From: Cytobacillus oceanisediminis
Lineage (GTDB): Bacteria; Bacillota; Bacilli; Bacillales; Cytobacillaceae
DNA: 64,000 bases
Direction of reading: 5' to 3'
Assembly: GCF_003182355.1 (NCBI RefSeq)
Contig: NZ_QGTW01000001.1
Span: 372,001 to 436,000 of the forward strand
The notes beneath the pieces were generated by a model. The model worked only from the letters and a program-made list of their open reading frames with translations. It was not told the origin of the DNA and did no database searches. Of this stretch, positions 44,938-53,968 are shown one piece after another. The first letter of the stretch is position 1, and each line of letters begins with the position of its first letter. Both the position numbers and the translations under genes were made by a program.

Positions 44938-45738
44938 TTAATTTTTGGAGGAAAACACTTTCCCTACCCCAAGTATTCTTTCAATCACTAGCATTAGGAT
45001 AACTGTAAATAGAATCATAATGCTCGATACAGATGTTATGATCGGATCATACTGATATTGCATGTAAGTATAGATGCGCACCGGCAGTGTTACAACGTCG
45101 GTGCTGACAATAAATAAAGCGACTGTTAAATCATCGAAGGAGGTAATAAAGGCAAAAATAGCACCCGCTATGACACCTGATTTAATAATCGGCAGGGTAA
45201 TTTGATAGAAAACCTTTATAGGCCCTGCTCCAAGGTTCAAGGCCGCCTGTTCAATCGAACGGTCAAACCCTACTAAACTAGCAACCACGAGACGCATTAC
45301 AAAGGGAACGGTTAAAATGATATGCCCCAGGATTAATGCCAGCGGGCTCGCAGCCAGCCCAATCCACGAGTAAAACTGCAAAAGGGCAACCCCAAACACG
45401 ACCGATGGAATCAATAGCGGAGATCCCACTAATTGAACGATCGCTGTTTTCCCTTTAAACTGGCGCCGGACAACCGCAATCGATGCCAGTGTGCCAATAG
45501 CAGTGGAAATGGCCGCTGTTCCGAATGCCACAATAATACTCAGGGTAAAAGACTGCATGAATTCCGGATGTTCGATTAGTTCGGTATACCATCTGAGGGT
45601 CAGTCCTTTTGGAGGGAAAACAATATATTCTGTTGTCGTTAAGGAAGACAGCAATACAACCACAATTGGTGCCAGCAAGAAGACATACACTAAAAAGCAA
45701 ACAAAGTTAAAGAAATATTTCGGCAAGTTCTTTCTCAT
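44938..45738 (-). CDS. Polyamine-type ABC transporter permease (PotC type)
   Basis: 266 aa. Six membrane segments; the EAA loop AALNLGAGPIKVFYQITLPIIKSG is clear. PotC/AfuB-like: imports spermidine/putrescine-like or other cationic compounds. It overlaps the other permease by 4 nt. Confidence 0.9.
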   Translation of the reverse strand: MRKNLPKYFFNFVCFLVYVFLLAPIVVVLLSSLTTTEYIVFPPKGLTLRWYTELIEHPEFMQSFTLSIIVAFGTAAISTAIGTLASIAVVRRQFKGKTAIVQLVGSPLLIPSVVFGVALLQFYSWIGLAASPLALILGHIILTVPFVMRLVVASLVGFDRSIEQAALNLGAGPIKVFYQITLPIIKSGVIAGAIFAFITSFDDLTVALFIVSTDVVTLPVRIYTYMQYQYDPIITSVSSIMILFTVILMLVIERILGVGKVFSSKN

Positions 45739-46652
45739 TGTATCGCCACTCCCTTTTCCGACCTGGCAAGTATTTTGCTGTAGGCGATAATCGTAATCGT
45801 TGCAATCAGGATTAATAGGAACCCAATGGCCCCTCCATACGGCCAGTTCAGCATGACAGCAACCTGTTCATATGTTAAGTAGGACATGACCTTTACCTGT
45901 GGGCCTCCTAAAATGGCCGGTGTGACAAATGAACTGACGCTTAAACTGAATACCATAACAGATCCTGCAAAAACGCCTGGCAAGGTTAGCGGAAGCAGGA
46001 TGGAAAAGAAGGTTCTAAAGGAGCTGGCCCCGAGATTTTGCGAGGCTCTGATGACGGAATGATCAATTTTTTCAAGAGACCCCATGATGCTTAGCACCAT
46101 GTATGGAAAAAGAACATGTACCATGCCAATAACGACACTTAGTTCGGTGTACAAGAGGGTTAGCGGCTGATCAATCCAGCCCAGCTTTAAAAGAGTATTA
46201 TTGACCACCCCATTATTGTTAAGCAAAATGACCCATCCATAGCAGCGGATAACCATGCTGATCAAGAGAGGGGACAGCACAAGCAAGGTTAAGTAATTCC
46301 TTGCCCTCCCCTTTGACCTTGAAATCTGAAAAGCTACCGGATATGAAATAATGATGGTAATCAATGTGGTTAAAAGCGCGATTTTAACAGTCCGCCAGAC
46401 AACTCCCAGGTAAAAAGGATCTGACATGAACTTTATGTAGTTCTGAAGCGTCCACTCATTCCCAATCCCAGTGCTGGCATCAAACGTTTTAAAGCTTGTA
46501 ATAAACAGGAAAAACAAAGGAAGCAAGAAGAAAAAGATAAAGATTCCGAGGGTTGGAATCAACAGCAGCCAAGTATCAACCCGTTTCCTATTTAAATTCT
46601 TTTTCTTCTGCTGTAGCAATAAATCATGTTCCGTTCCAATTCCGGCTTGCAT
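45735..46652 (-). CDS. Polyamine-type ABC transporter permease (PotB type)
   Basis: 305 aa. Charged N-terminus followed by TWLLLIPTLGIFIFFFLLPL and the EAA loop RASQNLGASSFRTFFSILLPLTLPG. It pairs with the PotC-type permease. Confidence 0.9.
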   Translation of the reverse strand: MQAGIGTEHDLLLQQKKKNLNRKRVDTWLLLIPTLGIFIFFFLLPLFFLFITSFKTFDASTGIGNEWTLQNYIKFMSDPFYLGVVWRTVKIALLTTLITIIISYPVAFQISRSKGRARNYLTLLVLSPLLISMVIRCYGWVILLNNNGVVNNTLLKLGWIDQPLTLLYTELSVVIGMVHVLFPYMVLSIMGSLEKIDHSVIRASQNLGASSFRTFFSILLPLTLPGVFAGSVMVFSLSVSSFVTPAILGGPQVKVMSYLTYEQVAVMLNWPYGGAIGFLLILIATITIIAYSKILARSEKGVAIQ

Positions 46653-46658
46653 TCATTC

Positions 46659-47735
46659 TCACCTCACCATTCTTGAAGGCAGCAGATCCTCCGGATTCCA
46701 ATACGTATAGACACTGTTTCCTTCTTTTACCTGGGACGGATTCAAGACAGTATTGGATATATCAGCAACAAGATGCTTATCCTGTATTCTCAAAATATAT
46801 CGAGTCTTGGCACCCAGAAACATTTTCCTTTCAACTTTCGTTTGAAAGGCCTCATTTCTTTCATTTGACCCAGCTAACGAGATTTGAATTTTTTCAGGCC
46901 TGATGAAAAAGTGAACCTCCGAATTCTTTGCTGATGGTATGGAAACAATCTGTTCATTGCCGAAAAAGTGCATCTTGCATTTTTTATTATCATAGGTTTC
47001 CAAAACTTTTCCCTGAATGTGATTCACTTCTCCAATAAACTGGGACACAAAGTCTGTCTTCGGATGATTATAGATGGAAGCAGGATCATCCACCTGTTCA
47101 ATCCTTCCCTCATACATGACGGCGATACGGTCTGATATCGCCAAGGCTTCCTCCTGGTCATGAGTAACAAAAATCGTCGTAATGCCGACTTGCTTTTGAA
47201 TATCAACGATTTCTTCACGCATTTCCTGGCGCAGCTTTGCATCAAGATTGCTCAAGGGTTCGTCAAGGAGAAGCACTTTCGGTTTGATGACAAGTGCCCT
47301 TGCAAGAGAAACCCGCTGCTGCTGTCCCCCGGAAAGCTCCTTTGGATAGCGCTTCTCATATCCGGACAATCGGACCATCTCCAGGGCTTCAAGTACCCGC
47401 GTATTGATCTCATTTTTAGGCACCTTGCGCAGCTTCAGCCCGTAGGCCACATTTTCAAAAACAGTCATATGCGGAAATAATGCGTAGTTCTGAAACACCA
47501 TGCCCATTTCTCTTTTATTGGGAGGAAGCAGGTGAACGGGCTTGCCGTCCACCTCAATCTTCCCGCCATCCACTTCCAGAAATCCGGCTACCATGTTTAA
47601 TGTCGTCGTTTTGCCGCAGCCTGATGGTCCTAAAAAGGAGACCAGCTCCCCTTTTTGAATCTCAAGGCTCAGCTTTTTTACGACTTCTGTTTTATTAAAA
47701 GTCTTAACCACATTTTCAAGGCTTAAGTAACTCAT
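46659..47735 (-). CDS. Polyamine-type ABC transporter ATP-binding protein (PotA type)
   Basis: 358 aa. Walker A GPSGCGKTT, signature [10 protein letters not shown], Walker B LLLDEPLSNLD, H-loop IFVTHDQEEA, and a C-terminal TOBE-type domain. Typical PotA/MalK size. Energises the transporter made by the two permeases. Confidence 0.93.
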   Translation of the reverse strand: MSYLSLENVVKTFNKTEVVKKLSLEIQKGELVSFLGPSGCGKTTTLNMVAGFLEVDGGKIEVDGKPVHLLPPNKREMGMVFQNYALFPHMTVFENVAYGLKLRKVPKNEINTRVLEALEMVRLSGYEKRYPKELSGGQQQRVSLARALVIKPKVLLLDEPLSNLDAKLRQEMREEIVDIQKQVGITTIFVTHDQEEALAISDRIAVMYEGRIEQVDDPASIYNHPKTDFVSQFIGEVNHIQGKVLETYDNKKCKMHFFGNEQIVSIPSAKNSEVHFFIRPEKIQISLAGSNERNEAFQTKVERKMFLGAKTRYILRIQDKHLVADISNTVLNPSQVKEGNSVYTYWNPEDLLPSRMVR

Positions 47736-47750
47736 TATTTCACCTCTTCC

Positions 47751-48842
47751 TTAATGGGCTACTTCTATTTCTTTATTAGCCCGCTCTGTCCATTCAGCTC
47801 GTTTTGCATTGACTACTTCCCAATTCACTTTGATTAATTTCGCAATTTCGTCTTCTCCATAAACAACCTTATCCACAATATCTCCCTCAAGCTTCACGTT
47901 CTTATTAACCGGGCCGTCAAAAAGAGAGTTGGCAAATAAAAGCTGTGCTTCCTCATCCAGAACAAAATTAACGAATTCCTGGGCAAGTTCTGCATTTGGC
48001 GCATCCTTTACCACACTAACTGTTGGCATTAAAGCAGGAACGCCTTCTTCAGGGATAACATACTCAATCGGGAATCCAGTATCCTGAAGGGTGAACACAC
48101 GGCTGCTTCCCCATGCACTTGCTACTGTCTGGCCTTGCATGAAGTAGTTGGATACGTCTGCTGTTTTATCAAATGTCACTGCATTTTCGGCAATTTCTTT
48201 TAGCTTTTCAAAGCCTGGTTCAATGTTTTCCTCACTGCCTCCGTTCGCGATAGCCGTCATGAGAAGGAAATGGACGCCATACGTATTCGCAATGGAAGGC
48301 AGTACAAGCTTCCCTTTGAATTTCGGGTCTGCGAGATCATTCCACGATGTCAGCGGCTCCCAGCCATTCTGTTCAAAGACTTCTTTGTTATAGGCCAATC
48401 CGGTTGAAATGATTCCGAACCCAACACCCACATTGTCTTTATCTTTCGCAATATCGTATACATTTGCTAGATTTGTAACAACACTCTCATCTAATGGTGC
48501 CAGCAATCCAAAAGCTTTTGCCTGTGCTTGTGGACCATCATCCAAAAAGGCAACATCAATTTGCGGATTGTCCTTTTGCGCCTGAAGCTTCGATAGTGTA
48601 TCAACAGAACTTCCTGTAATATACTTAACCTTTACCCCATGTTCTTTTTCAAATTTTGGTATCAGAACCTCTTTCATCTTCTGCTCATAGCTTCCTCCAT
48701 ATGCTGCTAAAACAAGGGTTTTTTCAGGACTTTTTCCTGATCCTTCATCTGTTGAACTTCCAGTTTGGCCGCTGCATCCGGCCGCAATAACAAGTAATAA
48801 ACAAAGCAAAAGTATTAGTGACGCTTTTCTTTTCATTCTCAT
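47751..48842 (-). CDS. Polyamine-type ABC transporter substrate-binding lipoprotein (PotD-like)
   Basis: 363 aa. Signal peptide with lipobox VIAAGC, then LVLAAYGGSYEQKMKEVLIPKFEKEHGVKVKYITGSS, as in PotD/AfuA. Substrate likely an amine or betaine-type compound, given the dehydrogenase genes in the operon (inference). ATG 48842 follows GAGGGGG; the upstream frame to 48881 lacks support. Confidence 0.9.
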   Translation of the reverse strand: MRMKRKASLILLLCLLLVIAAGCSGQTGSSTDEGSGKSPEKTLVLAAYGGSYEQKMKEVLIPKFEKEHGVKVKYITGSSVDTLSKLQAQKDNPQIDVAFLDDGPQAQAKAFGLLAPLDESVVTNLANVYDIAKDKDNVGVGFGIISTGLAYNKEVFEQNGWEPLTSWNDLADPKFKGKLVLPSIANTYGVHFLLMTAIANGGSEENIEPGFEKLKEIAENAVTFDKTADVSNYFMQGQTVASAWGSSRVFTLQDTGFPIEYVIPEEGVPALMPTVSVVKDAPNAELAQEFVNFVLDEEAQLLFANSLFDGPVNKNVKLEGDIVDKVVYGEDEIAKLIKVNWEVVNAKRAEWTERANKEIEVAH

Positions 48843-48994
48843 TTTCCCCCTCGTCAATTTAGATGTTTCATACCTGCACAAAAGGAGCTGATCTAAGCTG
48901 AAGATTGATCAGTTTAATGAATTCCCCCCTTTCTTTAAATGCAATAAATCTATTAAATTGATTATTACCAATTTTCAGTATTTTTATATTAAAA

Positions 48995-49014
48995 TATAAT
49001 ATTATAACTTTATA
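48995..49014. promoter_or_regulatory. Candidate GntR operator, site 2
   Basis: TATAATATTATAACTTTATA, upstream of the PotD-like gene. It shares 19 of 20 bases with site 1 at 49800-49819, and its reverse complement is site 3 at 42051-42070. Confidence 0.65.
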
Positions 49015-49057
49015 TCTTTTATGTTAATAGAATGTCCATTTTGGAATTATCATTTTT

Positions 49058-49777
49058 TTATAATTGAACTTCCGTGTAATAAACCTCTTTATCTGCGCGA
49101 ATATAGAATTTGGAGTATTCAATAATATCCTCTTGCTTCGTATAGGTAAACCGCTCCCATTCAAACACAGCAGTCCCGGTTTCAACTTGAAGCAGTTTGG
49201 ACTGTTTTTTAGGAAGTATATAGGGTCTAATAAATGCTTTAGCTCTTCCCAGTGAAACATGAAATCTGTTTTTTAGGATGTTAAAGATAAGTTCATTATT
49301 AATATCATCGGATGTAAGGCCTGGGCATTTTTCTGCCGGCAAATAGGTATACTCAAGTGCGATCGGATCATTGTTTTCGATTTTCAATCTCTCAATCTTT
49401 ATTACTTCATCCTCCGGATCAAGTCTTAATTTCTCACCAATCTCTTCGCCAGCTGCTTCATAAGTAAAACTGATTAAATCATGAGGATGCTCCTGATCTG
49501 AATTCGTGGTAAGTGAAATAATAGAATTAAGATCTTGTTCTTTTGCAGCTCCGGAAACGAAAGTTCCCTTGCCTCTTTGCCTAAAAAGATAACCTTTGTT
49601 CACAAGCTCAATCACAGCTCTTTTTACGGTAATGGTACTGACATCAAAAAGGTCTGATAATTCTTGCTCAGTTGGAAGCTGGCTCCCAATTCCCCATTGT
49701 CCCGAAATGATTTTCTCTTCTAAAATCTTTTCTACCTGTCTATAAAGAGGTATATGTAATCTTTTATCTAACTGCAT
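49058..49777 (-). CDS. GntR family regulator (HutC/UTRA type)
   Basis: 239 aa. N-terminal winged helix (QLPTEQELSDLFDVSTITVKRAVIELVNKGYLFRQRGKGTFV) and a UTRA effector domain (DDEVIKIERLKIENNDPIALEYTYLP...). It is divergent in sense from nothing, but first in the operon direction before the Pot-type genes. Three copies of a 20-bp palindrome (42051, 48995, 49800) flank it and its presumed targets. Confidence 0.9.
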   Translation of the reverse strand: MQLDKRLHIPLYRQVEKILEEKIISGQWGIGSQLPTEQELSDLFDVSTITVKRAVIELVNKGYLFRQRGKGTFVSGAAKEQDLNSIISLTTNSDQEHPHDLISFTYEAAGEEIGEKLRLDPEDEVIKIERLKIENNDPIALEYTYLPAEKCPGLTSDDINNELIFNILKNRFHVSLGRAKAFIRPYILPKKQSKLLQVETGTAVFEWERFTYTKQEDIIEYSKFYIRADKEVYYTEVQL

Positions 49778-49799
49778 TTATTATTCTCCCTCTAGTGAA

Positions 49800-49819
49800 T
49801 ATAATGTTATAACTTTATA
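49800..49819. promoter_or_regulatory. Candidate GntR operator, site 1 (autoregulation)
   Basis: TATAATGTTATAACTTTATA, 22 nt upstream of the GntR gene start. Fits TATAANNTTATAANNTTATA. Confidence 0.65.
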
Positions 49820-49846
49820 ATTATTAATAATTTAACTGTTTTAAAT

Positions 49847-49873
49847 ATAATTGTCAATATTTTTTGAATATTT
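49847..49873. repeat. 27-nt segment identical to 19601-19627
   Basis: Begins ATAATTGTCAATATTTTTTG and ends in AATATTT. It lies upstream of the GntR gene here and in the divergent region of a different GntR gene at 19.6 kb. AATATT occurs twice with a 5-nt gap. Confidence 0.7.
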
Positions 49874-50240
49874 AATACAAAATAAAAAGCCTTTAAATAA
49901 AAGCAGAACATTTAACTACATGATTGGTTGAATTTACTCTACTGTATTTTCTCTTTTTCACTTGATCAATGGACAACATTTAAAGCTTACTCATTCTGAA
50001 TAAAACTCATAAATTTGGGTGTTCCCCCTTATTGTACAGATAATCGTTCAAAAGCTGAAAAATTTAAAGTTAATATGCTGGCACAAAAATGAAGTGTATA
50101 GAAAAAAAGATGAAACAATCCGACTTATTAAACCTTTTAAAATAAGCCTAAACGATTATAGCAAAAAAATTGTAAAAAGCAGCAATAGTATTAACGTTAT
50201 TTCATTGTTACCGCTCACCTAGTTATTTTTTCAAATTTTC
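49874..50240. other. AT-rich intergenic region
   Basis: Nothing convincing. A small plus-strand frame (50019-50222) is basic and low-complexity and has no ribosome site, so I do not call it. Confidence 0.4.
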
Positions 50241-50756
50241 TCAGCTTTCTTTTAATTCCCGCCCTAATTCAGTACGCCCATCATTTATTTTCTCTTTTGC
50301 AAATTGAAAACTATATAAAAGAACCGCTCTTATCAGAAGAATAAAAAATAATTGGATTGAATTTATCCGGACTAAAGAAACTATTCCTAAATTTTTCAAA
50401 AGTTTTCCTCCTGGAAATACAAATAAGAAATGGAGAATTGCATTTGTAATTAAAAATAACGGAAGCTTACCATAAGTCATTTTTAAAACCCAAAGAGAGG
50501 AAATAAAGTAAGGACCTAAAATAAAAGGAATATCTCCTTTTATCTTTGAATGGACACTTGTATAAAACCACCACCATTTCCGCTTCTCGGCAAAAATATT
50601 CATTATTTTTACGACTAAACTAATAAATACAGTTGCGGGAAGAAACCGTTTTATTGTGCTTCGTCCCAATAACGGAAACGAAATCCAGGGAATAATCATC
50701 ATAAGTATTAATAAAAATCTCGAATTCTTCGCATTAATACACTTTAAAAGCTGCAA
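50241..50756 (-). CDS. Hypothetical membrane protein
   Basis: 171 aa with about four hydrophobic segments (FLLILMMIIPWISFPLLG, FLPATVFISLVVKIMNIF, LFLITNAILHFLFVFPGGK, IQLFFILLIRAVLLYSF) and a charged tail. TTG 50756 has GGGGGGATCACA ahead of it. It resembles the CBO0543-type membrane proteins of Bacillus in size and layout, but I cannot confirm this. No neighbour suggests a function. Confidence 0.65.
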   Translation of the reverse strand: MQLLKCINAKNSRFLLILMMIIPWISFPLLGRSTIKRFLPATVFISLVVKIMNIFAEKRKWWWFYTSVHSKIKGDIPFILGPYFISSLWVLKMTYGKLPLFLITNAILHFLFVFPGGKLLKNLGIVSLVRINSIQLFFILLIRAVLLYSFQFAKEKINDGRTELGRELKES

Positions 50757-51021
50757 ATTGTGATCCCCCTTTTCTTCATTGAGATTTTATGATCTTTTTC
50801 ATCTATAAAGTCATTTGCCTATTGTTGGGTACTCCATTAGTAACTATTACTAGTATGATACATAAAAAACAAATTTATTTGCGAATGCAAATATTTAAAG
50901 AAGGAATATGAGCCTCGGTGATGCGAGCGTTGATTTTAAATAGAAAAAGGAAAAAAAGCCGATAGAAGCAAGGTTCAGATAACCCTGTTTTTACCGGCAG
51001 GAAAGGACAGCAAATTCCCAT

Positions 51022-51543
51022 CTAAGGTGTATTTATTGATTTATTTAATATTGCATTTGAAGATTTGGTTAAAAAGTCACTATATTGTTTTCCTAGTAAT
51101 TCATCACTTAACAAAGTAAAAACTTCAATAAACTTCGAAAAATCCTCTTTTGAGATTTTGGCGATTGATTCGACAATCTGTAAGTTCGAGTTTGTAGTAT
51201 TCTCTTCTATAAATTCTTCGACAAGCTTCCGGCCGGCTTCCGTTAAACATACTTCTTTCGTTCGGGCATCATTGCCATTTTCAATAATGACCAATCCTTC
51301 GTCTTTTAGCTTCGTTAATTGCCGAAAAATATTTGAAATATTTGTTTGAGCCAGGTAGGAAAGGTCAGACATGTTTATATGGTTTGAATCAAAATATAAA
51401 ATCCATAAAATACGAAAAGCAGGAAACGATAATTCGTAATTTTCCAACGATTTTCTTATATCGTTTTCAATTACTAAATTTATGCCTCTAATAAATGCAA
51501 ACGCTAAATAACTATTATGAAACTGTTCGCTCGATAATTTCAT
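51022..51543 (-). CDS. MarR family transcriptional regulator
   Basis: 173 aa. Winged helix FPAFRILWILYFDSNHINMSDLSYLAQTNISNIFRQLTKLKDEGLV with the wing ENGNDARTKEVCLTEAG. A long C-terminal helix follows, as in Hpr/ScoC-like MarR proteins. ATG 51543 follows AGGAGGAAAT; the frame further upstream has no support. A dimeric DNA-binding regulator; its target is not evident. Confidence 0.87.
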   Translation of the reverse strand: MKLSSEQFHNSYLAFAFIRGINLVIENDIRKSLENYELSFPAFRILWILYFDSNHINMSDLSYLAQTNISNIFRQLTKLKDEGLVIIENGNDARTKEVCLTEAGRKLVEEFIEENTTNSNLQIVESIAKISKEDFSKFIEVFTLLSDELLGKQYSDFLTKSSNAILNKSINTP

Positions 51544-51750
51544 ATTTCCTCCTAAAATCACCATAGTTGACAGTATGTACATTATCTCCAACCTTAAACT
51601 TATAGAGAACAACATACTCTTAATTTTATTTTTATTCTGCCAAAGTAAACAAGCCATCCCATTTAAATAAAGACAGCTATTTTATCCTGATAAATGTTTA
51701 ATTGCTTATGGCCACACTGCGGTCTATGCTAATAAAAGTGTAATAAAAAA

Positions 51751-51777
51751 GTCTTACCAAATCATTCTTGGTAAGAC
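51751..51777 (-). terminator. Terminator of the EEP-fold hydrolase gene
   Basis: GTCTTACCA / TGGTAAGAC stem, followed on the minus strand by TTTTTTATTAC. Confidence 0.8.
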
Positions 51778-51791
51778 TCTGGATTCACTTA

Positions 51792-52670
51792 TTATTTATT
51801 GCCATTATAATATGGCTCCTCACGATCCAATACAAGTTCCGCGGTGATTGGCAAATGGTCAGAAGCCAAGCTATTAATCACCGCAACATCTGCCGCTTCA
51901 ATGTCTTTTGATGTAAAGATATAATCAATCCGCTTTGAAGGATTTTCAGCAGAATAAGTATTTGCATCCGGAGTATCTGCAAATACATCCAGGTAATTAG
52001 CGTACATAGGTTTCATTTCATTGCTCTCTGGGGTAGCGTTTAAATCCCCCAGAATCACTTTTGGACCCTTTGTTTGGCTGGCAATTTCAATAATCTCATT
52101 AACCTGCAGCTCCCGTTCTGCGGAAGTTAAAGCTAAATGTGTGTTGTAAACATTTAAGTGATTTCCATTTATATTGATTGTAGCTTCTAACAGTCCCCGT
52201 TGCTCAGTGTTCCCGATTTTGGACAGGAAATGATTTTCTGATTCAATGATTGGATATGCACTTAAAATAGCTGTACCATACTGACGTCGTTCGCCACCAT
52301 TGTTTAATGGCTCACGGTCCAGGTTTGCTGCATATGTATAAAACAATCCAAGACGCTCTGCGAGCCACTTTGCCTGATCCTGGAAATCGCTGCGGTCAGA
52401 CCAATGATTGTCCACTTCCTGCAAGGCAACAATTTCCGTATCTGCATCTTCTATTATTCTTGCGATCCGTTCTAAATCTAAAACTCCATCTTCCCCTTCA
52501 CCATGATGAATGTTATAGGACATTATCTTAACATTTACCTCTGGGCCTCGTCCAAAACTGGTTTGTTCTGCAAATGCGCTATTTCCCAAACCTAAAATTA
52601 CCAGCAACAACGCCATAACTGAACTAACTGCCTTCCTAATCCGATTTTTACTCCGCTTTACACTTTTCAT
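51792..52670 (-). CDS. Secreted endonuclease/exonuclease/phosphatase-fold hydrolase
   Basis: 292 aa, with a signal peptide (basic start, SSVMALLLVILGLGNSAFA). EEP-fold motifs: SYNIHHGEG, IVALQEVDNHWSDRS, ILGDLNATPES and SDHLPITAEL. Extracellular DNase or phosphodiesterase or sphingomyelinase-type activity; the substrate cannot be told. ATG 52670 follows TAAGGGGG; the 85 residues upstream of it are not credible protein. Confidence 0.87.
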   Translation of the reverse strand: MKSVKRSKNRIRKAVSSVMALLLVILGLGNSAFAEQTSFGRGPEVNVKIMSYNIHHGEGEDGVLDLERIARIIEDADTEIVALQEVDNHWSDRSDFQDQAKWLAERLGLFYTYAANLDREPLNNGGERRQYGTAILSAYPIIESENHFLSKIGNTEQRGLLEATININGNHLNVYNTHLALTSAERELQVNEIIEIASQTKGPKVILGDLNATPESNEMKPMYANYLDVFADTPDANTYSAENPSKRIDYIFTSKDIEAADVAVINSLASDHLPITAELVLDREEPYYNGNK

Positions 52671-53312
52671 ACTATCTGCCCCCTTAAGAGAATCTAATTT
52701 CTCTATGAGAATAACAAATGAACAAAAAGCCTTTATTGACGCTATGTAAAAAAGGGGTTTAGGTTTTGTTACACATTTGTTAATCACAGCCATTTTTCCT
52801 ATATATTTACGCCTATTCCAGTTACCTGGAGAGTTTATCTTGTCTCGGTATATAGTGTATAGAATCATTTGTGGAAATCTCAAAAAGATCGGGAAAGGCG
52901 ATTTTAAAGAAAACTGGTAATTCAAACAATATACTTAAAAAACAACAGTGCAATTTCCCTATTTAAAGCTTAGCTAATGAGCTTCCATTTTTACACGAAA
53001 CGCGTGATGAAATTCATTTATAGAAACTGGGGCTCCAATGCCAAAGGGAACTTTTACCTATAGATTTTATTATTTTTAAATGGAGAAATCAGAACATTAG
53101 CCTAGAAAAACCTCTTCTTTTTGAATAACTTGAAGTAAAAAAAAACAAATATCCCTAAATATTATTTGCTTTTCCAAACATTAGCTGTTATTCTTAAGAA
53201 GAATTATTTTTGTTCTGTCAAAGAATAAGTGTTTAAACTTTTCGCCTTTGATATCTAATTGAGCAATTATAGTATTAAAATGTGGAATAGATCCACGCAG
53301 GAGGAAACACAC
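52671..53312. other. Intergenic region upstream of the cold-shock gene
   Basis: Over 600 nt without a convincing gene. The last part (about 53180-53312) should be the csp promoter and 5' leader, which commonly folds to sense cold. At 52825 lies CCTG with GTATATAG 23 nt on, partly like the sigma promoters at 4.4 and 6.2 kb. Confidence 0.4.
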
Positions 53313-53513
53313 ATGCAAACAGGTACAGTAAAATGGTTTAACGCAGAAAAAGGTTTTGGTTTCATCGAAGTTGAAGGTGGAGAAGACGTATTCGTACATT
53401 TCTCAGCTATCCAAGGCGAAGGATTTAAATCTTTAGACGAAGGCCAAAAAGTTACATTTGACACTGAGCAAGGTCAACGTGGACTTCAAGCTACTAACGT
53501 TAACAAAGCGTAA
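53313..53513 (+). CDS. Cold shock protein (CspA/CspB family)
   Basis: 66-aa single-stranded nucleic-acid chaperone. RNP1 KGFGFIEV and RNP2 DVFVHFSA are present; N-terminus [14 protein letters not shown] is canonical. AGGAGG is 8 nt upstream of ATG 53313. Followed by a terminator. In Bacillus these proteins melt RNA secondary structure and act as anti-terminators at low temperature. Confidence 0.97.
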   Translation: MQTGTVKWFNAEKGFGFIEVEGGEDVFVHFSAIQGEGFKSLDEGQKVTFDTEQGQRGLQATNVNKA

Positions 53514-53520
53514 TGACGAA

Positions 53521-53547
53521 GGACTCTATTATAGAGTCCTTTTTTAT
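53521..53547 (+). terminator. Terminator of the cold-shock gene
   Basis: GGACTCTAT / ATAGAGTCC stem followed by TTTTTT. Confidence 0.9.
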
Positions 53548-53597
53548 TTGCTAAAAAACATTTCATAAAAAAAATCTGCGCTCGTTTTCCCCTTTAT

Positions 53598-53831
53598 TTA
53601 ATTGTTATCGGAAATCTCGAGATCCCATCTTTCTTCCATTAATGCAGTTCCGGTCCATTCTTCTTTTTTTGCTCCCTTCCCACCCGATTCACTTTTGTAA
53701 TCTAACAGCTTCTCACTAAATTCTCCATTTCTCCAAGGACAATACTCATTAATCCTTTCATCCCCTGCCGTATTTTGATCAATTGCAACTACAATTAAAT
53801 CCACGTTATTTTTTCCAAGGTATGTATGCAT
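53598..53831 (-). CDS. Hypothetical protein, possibly 5'-truncated
   Basis: 77 aa: MHTYLGKNNVDLIVVAIDQNTA, then NEYCPWRNGEFSEKLLDYK and an acidic end. The frame stays open upstream (SSGGESLE) back to a TAG without another start, and the ribosome site (GGAG, 13 nt away) is poor. It reads like the end of a larger protein or a small novel one. No family recognised. Confidence 0.4.
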   Translation of the reverse strand: MHTYLGKNNVDLIVVAIDQNTAGDERINEYCPWRNGEFSEKLLDYKSESGGKGAKKEEWTGTALMEERWDLEISDNN

Positions 53832-53968
53832 CTCAAGCGATTCTCCGCCACTAGACCTCTCTAACTAATAAAAGGTTAGCGGCACTTGAAATTTTGTCCT
53901 CTTCTTGAAAAGCTGCCATATTTATGTACATACACTATTATCACTATAGAATTGCAGGAATGTTGATA

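Noticed and set aside
50019..50222. 67-aa basic ORF
   Set aside because: No ribosome site, AT-driven composition and no recognisable pattern.
52825..52855. Third copy of the alternative-sigma promoter
   Set aside because: CCTG and GTATATAG occur but 23 nt apart, the CCTTT part is missing, and no gene begins nearby on the plus strand.
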